A stretch of 23,550 bases of DNA from the NCBI GenBank assembly GCA_964617375.1, contig CAZTXQ010000045.1, positions 1 through 23,550 of the forward strand, read 5' to 3'. A program made the translations under genes and the position numbers. Below are positions 23,370 through 23,550 of the stretch, piece by piece. The notes under the pieces were generated by a model. It did no database searches. It worked only from the letters and a program-made list of their open reading frames with translations, and was not told the DNA's origin. Within the stretch, counting starts at the first letter, position 1. The number at the start of each line of letters is the position of its first letter. This stretch comes from Firm-13 sp964617375. GTDB taxonomy: Bacteria > Bacillota > Clostridia > Saccharofermentanales > Saccharofermentanaceae.

Positions 23370-23550
23370 ATGCACATACGAAACCCCGGCTGGAGGTGCA
23401 TTTCGTATGTGCATTTCGCGTTTGAGAGGTCACTGTGAGGAGCTGCGCACATACGAAACCCCGGCTGGAGACCCATTTCGTATGTGCATTTCGCGTTTGA
23501 GAGGTCACTGTGAGGAGCTGCGCACATACGAAACCCCGGCTGGAGACCCA
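23370..23550. repeat. Near-perfect 75-bp tandem hairpin array (array 2), truncated by window end
   Basis: Units are phased exactly 75 bp (GCACATACGAAA at 23372, 23447 and 23522). Each complete unit has a 12-14 bp perfect inverted repeat, GCACATACGAAA...TTTCGTATGTGC, with a 17-base loop starting CCCCGGCTGGAG. Unit 1 has 14-bp arms (23370-23383/23401-23414). The loops differ in their last five bases between units 1 and 2. The segments between hairpins (TCGCGTTTGAGAGGTCAC and on) are identical in the copies seen. The third unit is cut by the edge, so the copy number is unknown. Confidence 0.92.

Noticed and set aside
23051..23425. 124-aa plus-strand frame
   Set aside because: It overlaps the toxin remnant and the hairpin array, lacks a ribosome binding site and has no recognisable domain.
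23308..23508. 66-aa minus-strand frame across hairpin array 2 with 25-residue periodicity
   Set aside because: The unit of 75 bp is a multiple of three, so any open frame will repeat; there is no ribosome binding site and the DNA dyads explain the conservation.
23370..23550. CRISPR array
   Set aside because: Units are tandem with no unique spacers, the 75-bp period is long and homogeneous, and no cas gene is in the window.

Overview
The window reads as a chromosomal segment of an anaerobic, low-oxygen Gram-positive bacterium of the Clostridia (Firmicutes). The evidence is the gene content: an NfnAB electron-bifurcating transhydrogenase, a DUF2975/YozG-type regulator pair, BceS-like two-component architecture, sigma-A-type promoters with TATAAT boxes, strong AGGAGG-type ribosome binding sites, and no outer-membrane genes. 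No rRNA or tRNA gene is seen. Two 100-N runs (5983-6082 and 9707-9806) show that it is a scaffolded draft or metagenome assembly. Both gaps interrupt repeats.

Layout. (1) 1-2920, minus strand: a partial TM1586-like nitroreductase, then a tight operon DUF2975 membrane protein - YozG-type HTH regulator - DUF4173-like membrane protein. (2) 2921-3546: a long intergenic stretch with a 12-bp perfect dyad, a degenerate tandem array of ~75-bp hairpin units, and the ferritin terminator. (3) Ferritin (minus), divergent from an OmpR-type response regulator and an intramembrane-type histidine kinase (plus). A 90-bp tandem-repeat block follows, then an FtsX-type ABC exporter (ATPase and 880-aa permease). 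(4) A repeat-flanked gap and a very long hairpin separate this from a convergent second ABC exporter (minus). (5) A NapH-like polyferredoxin fused to an extracytoplasmic FMN-binding domain (minus). (6) A pair of SPFH/band-7 membrane proteins (minus), the first with an apparent single-base frameshift near its start. (7) A glycosyltransferase and a UPF0104/MprF-type membrane protein (minus, overlapping), plausibly glycolipid synthesis. (8) Plus strand: a Cof-type HAD phosphatase, then nfnA-nfnB and a D-2-hydroxyacid dehydrogenase as one operon ending in a strong terminator. (9) A HigA-like antitoxin with only a broken toxin remnant upstream, then a near-perfect 75-bp tandem hairpin array running off the right edge.

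How it fits together. Redox handling is a theme: NfnAB balances NADH, NADPH and ferredoxin; the hydroxyacid dehydrogenase can consume reduced nicotinamide; the polyferredoxin/FMN protein can carry electrons across the membrane; the nitroreductase and ferritin deal with flavin chemistry and iron. The second theme is envelope maintenance: two ABC exporters, a two-component system, SPFH proteins and glycolipid genes. The most unusual material is non-coding: two hairpin-unit arrays with the same ~75-bp period and matching architecture but different stem sequences, plus two further repeat families that broke the assembly.
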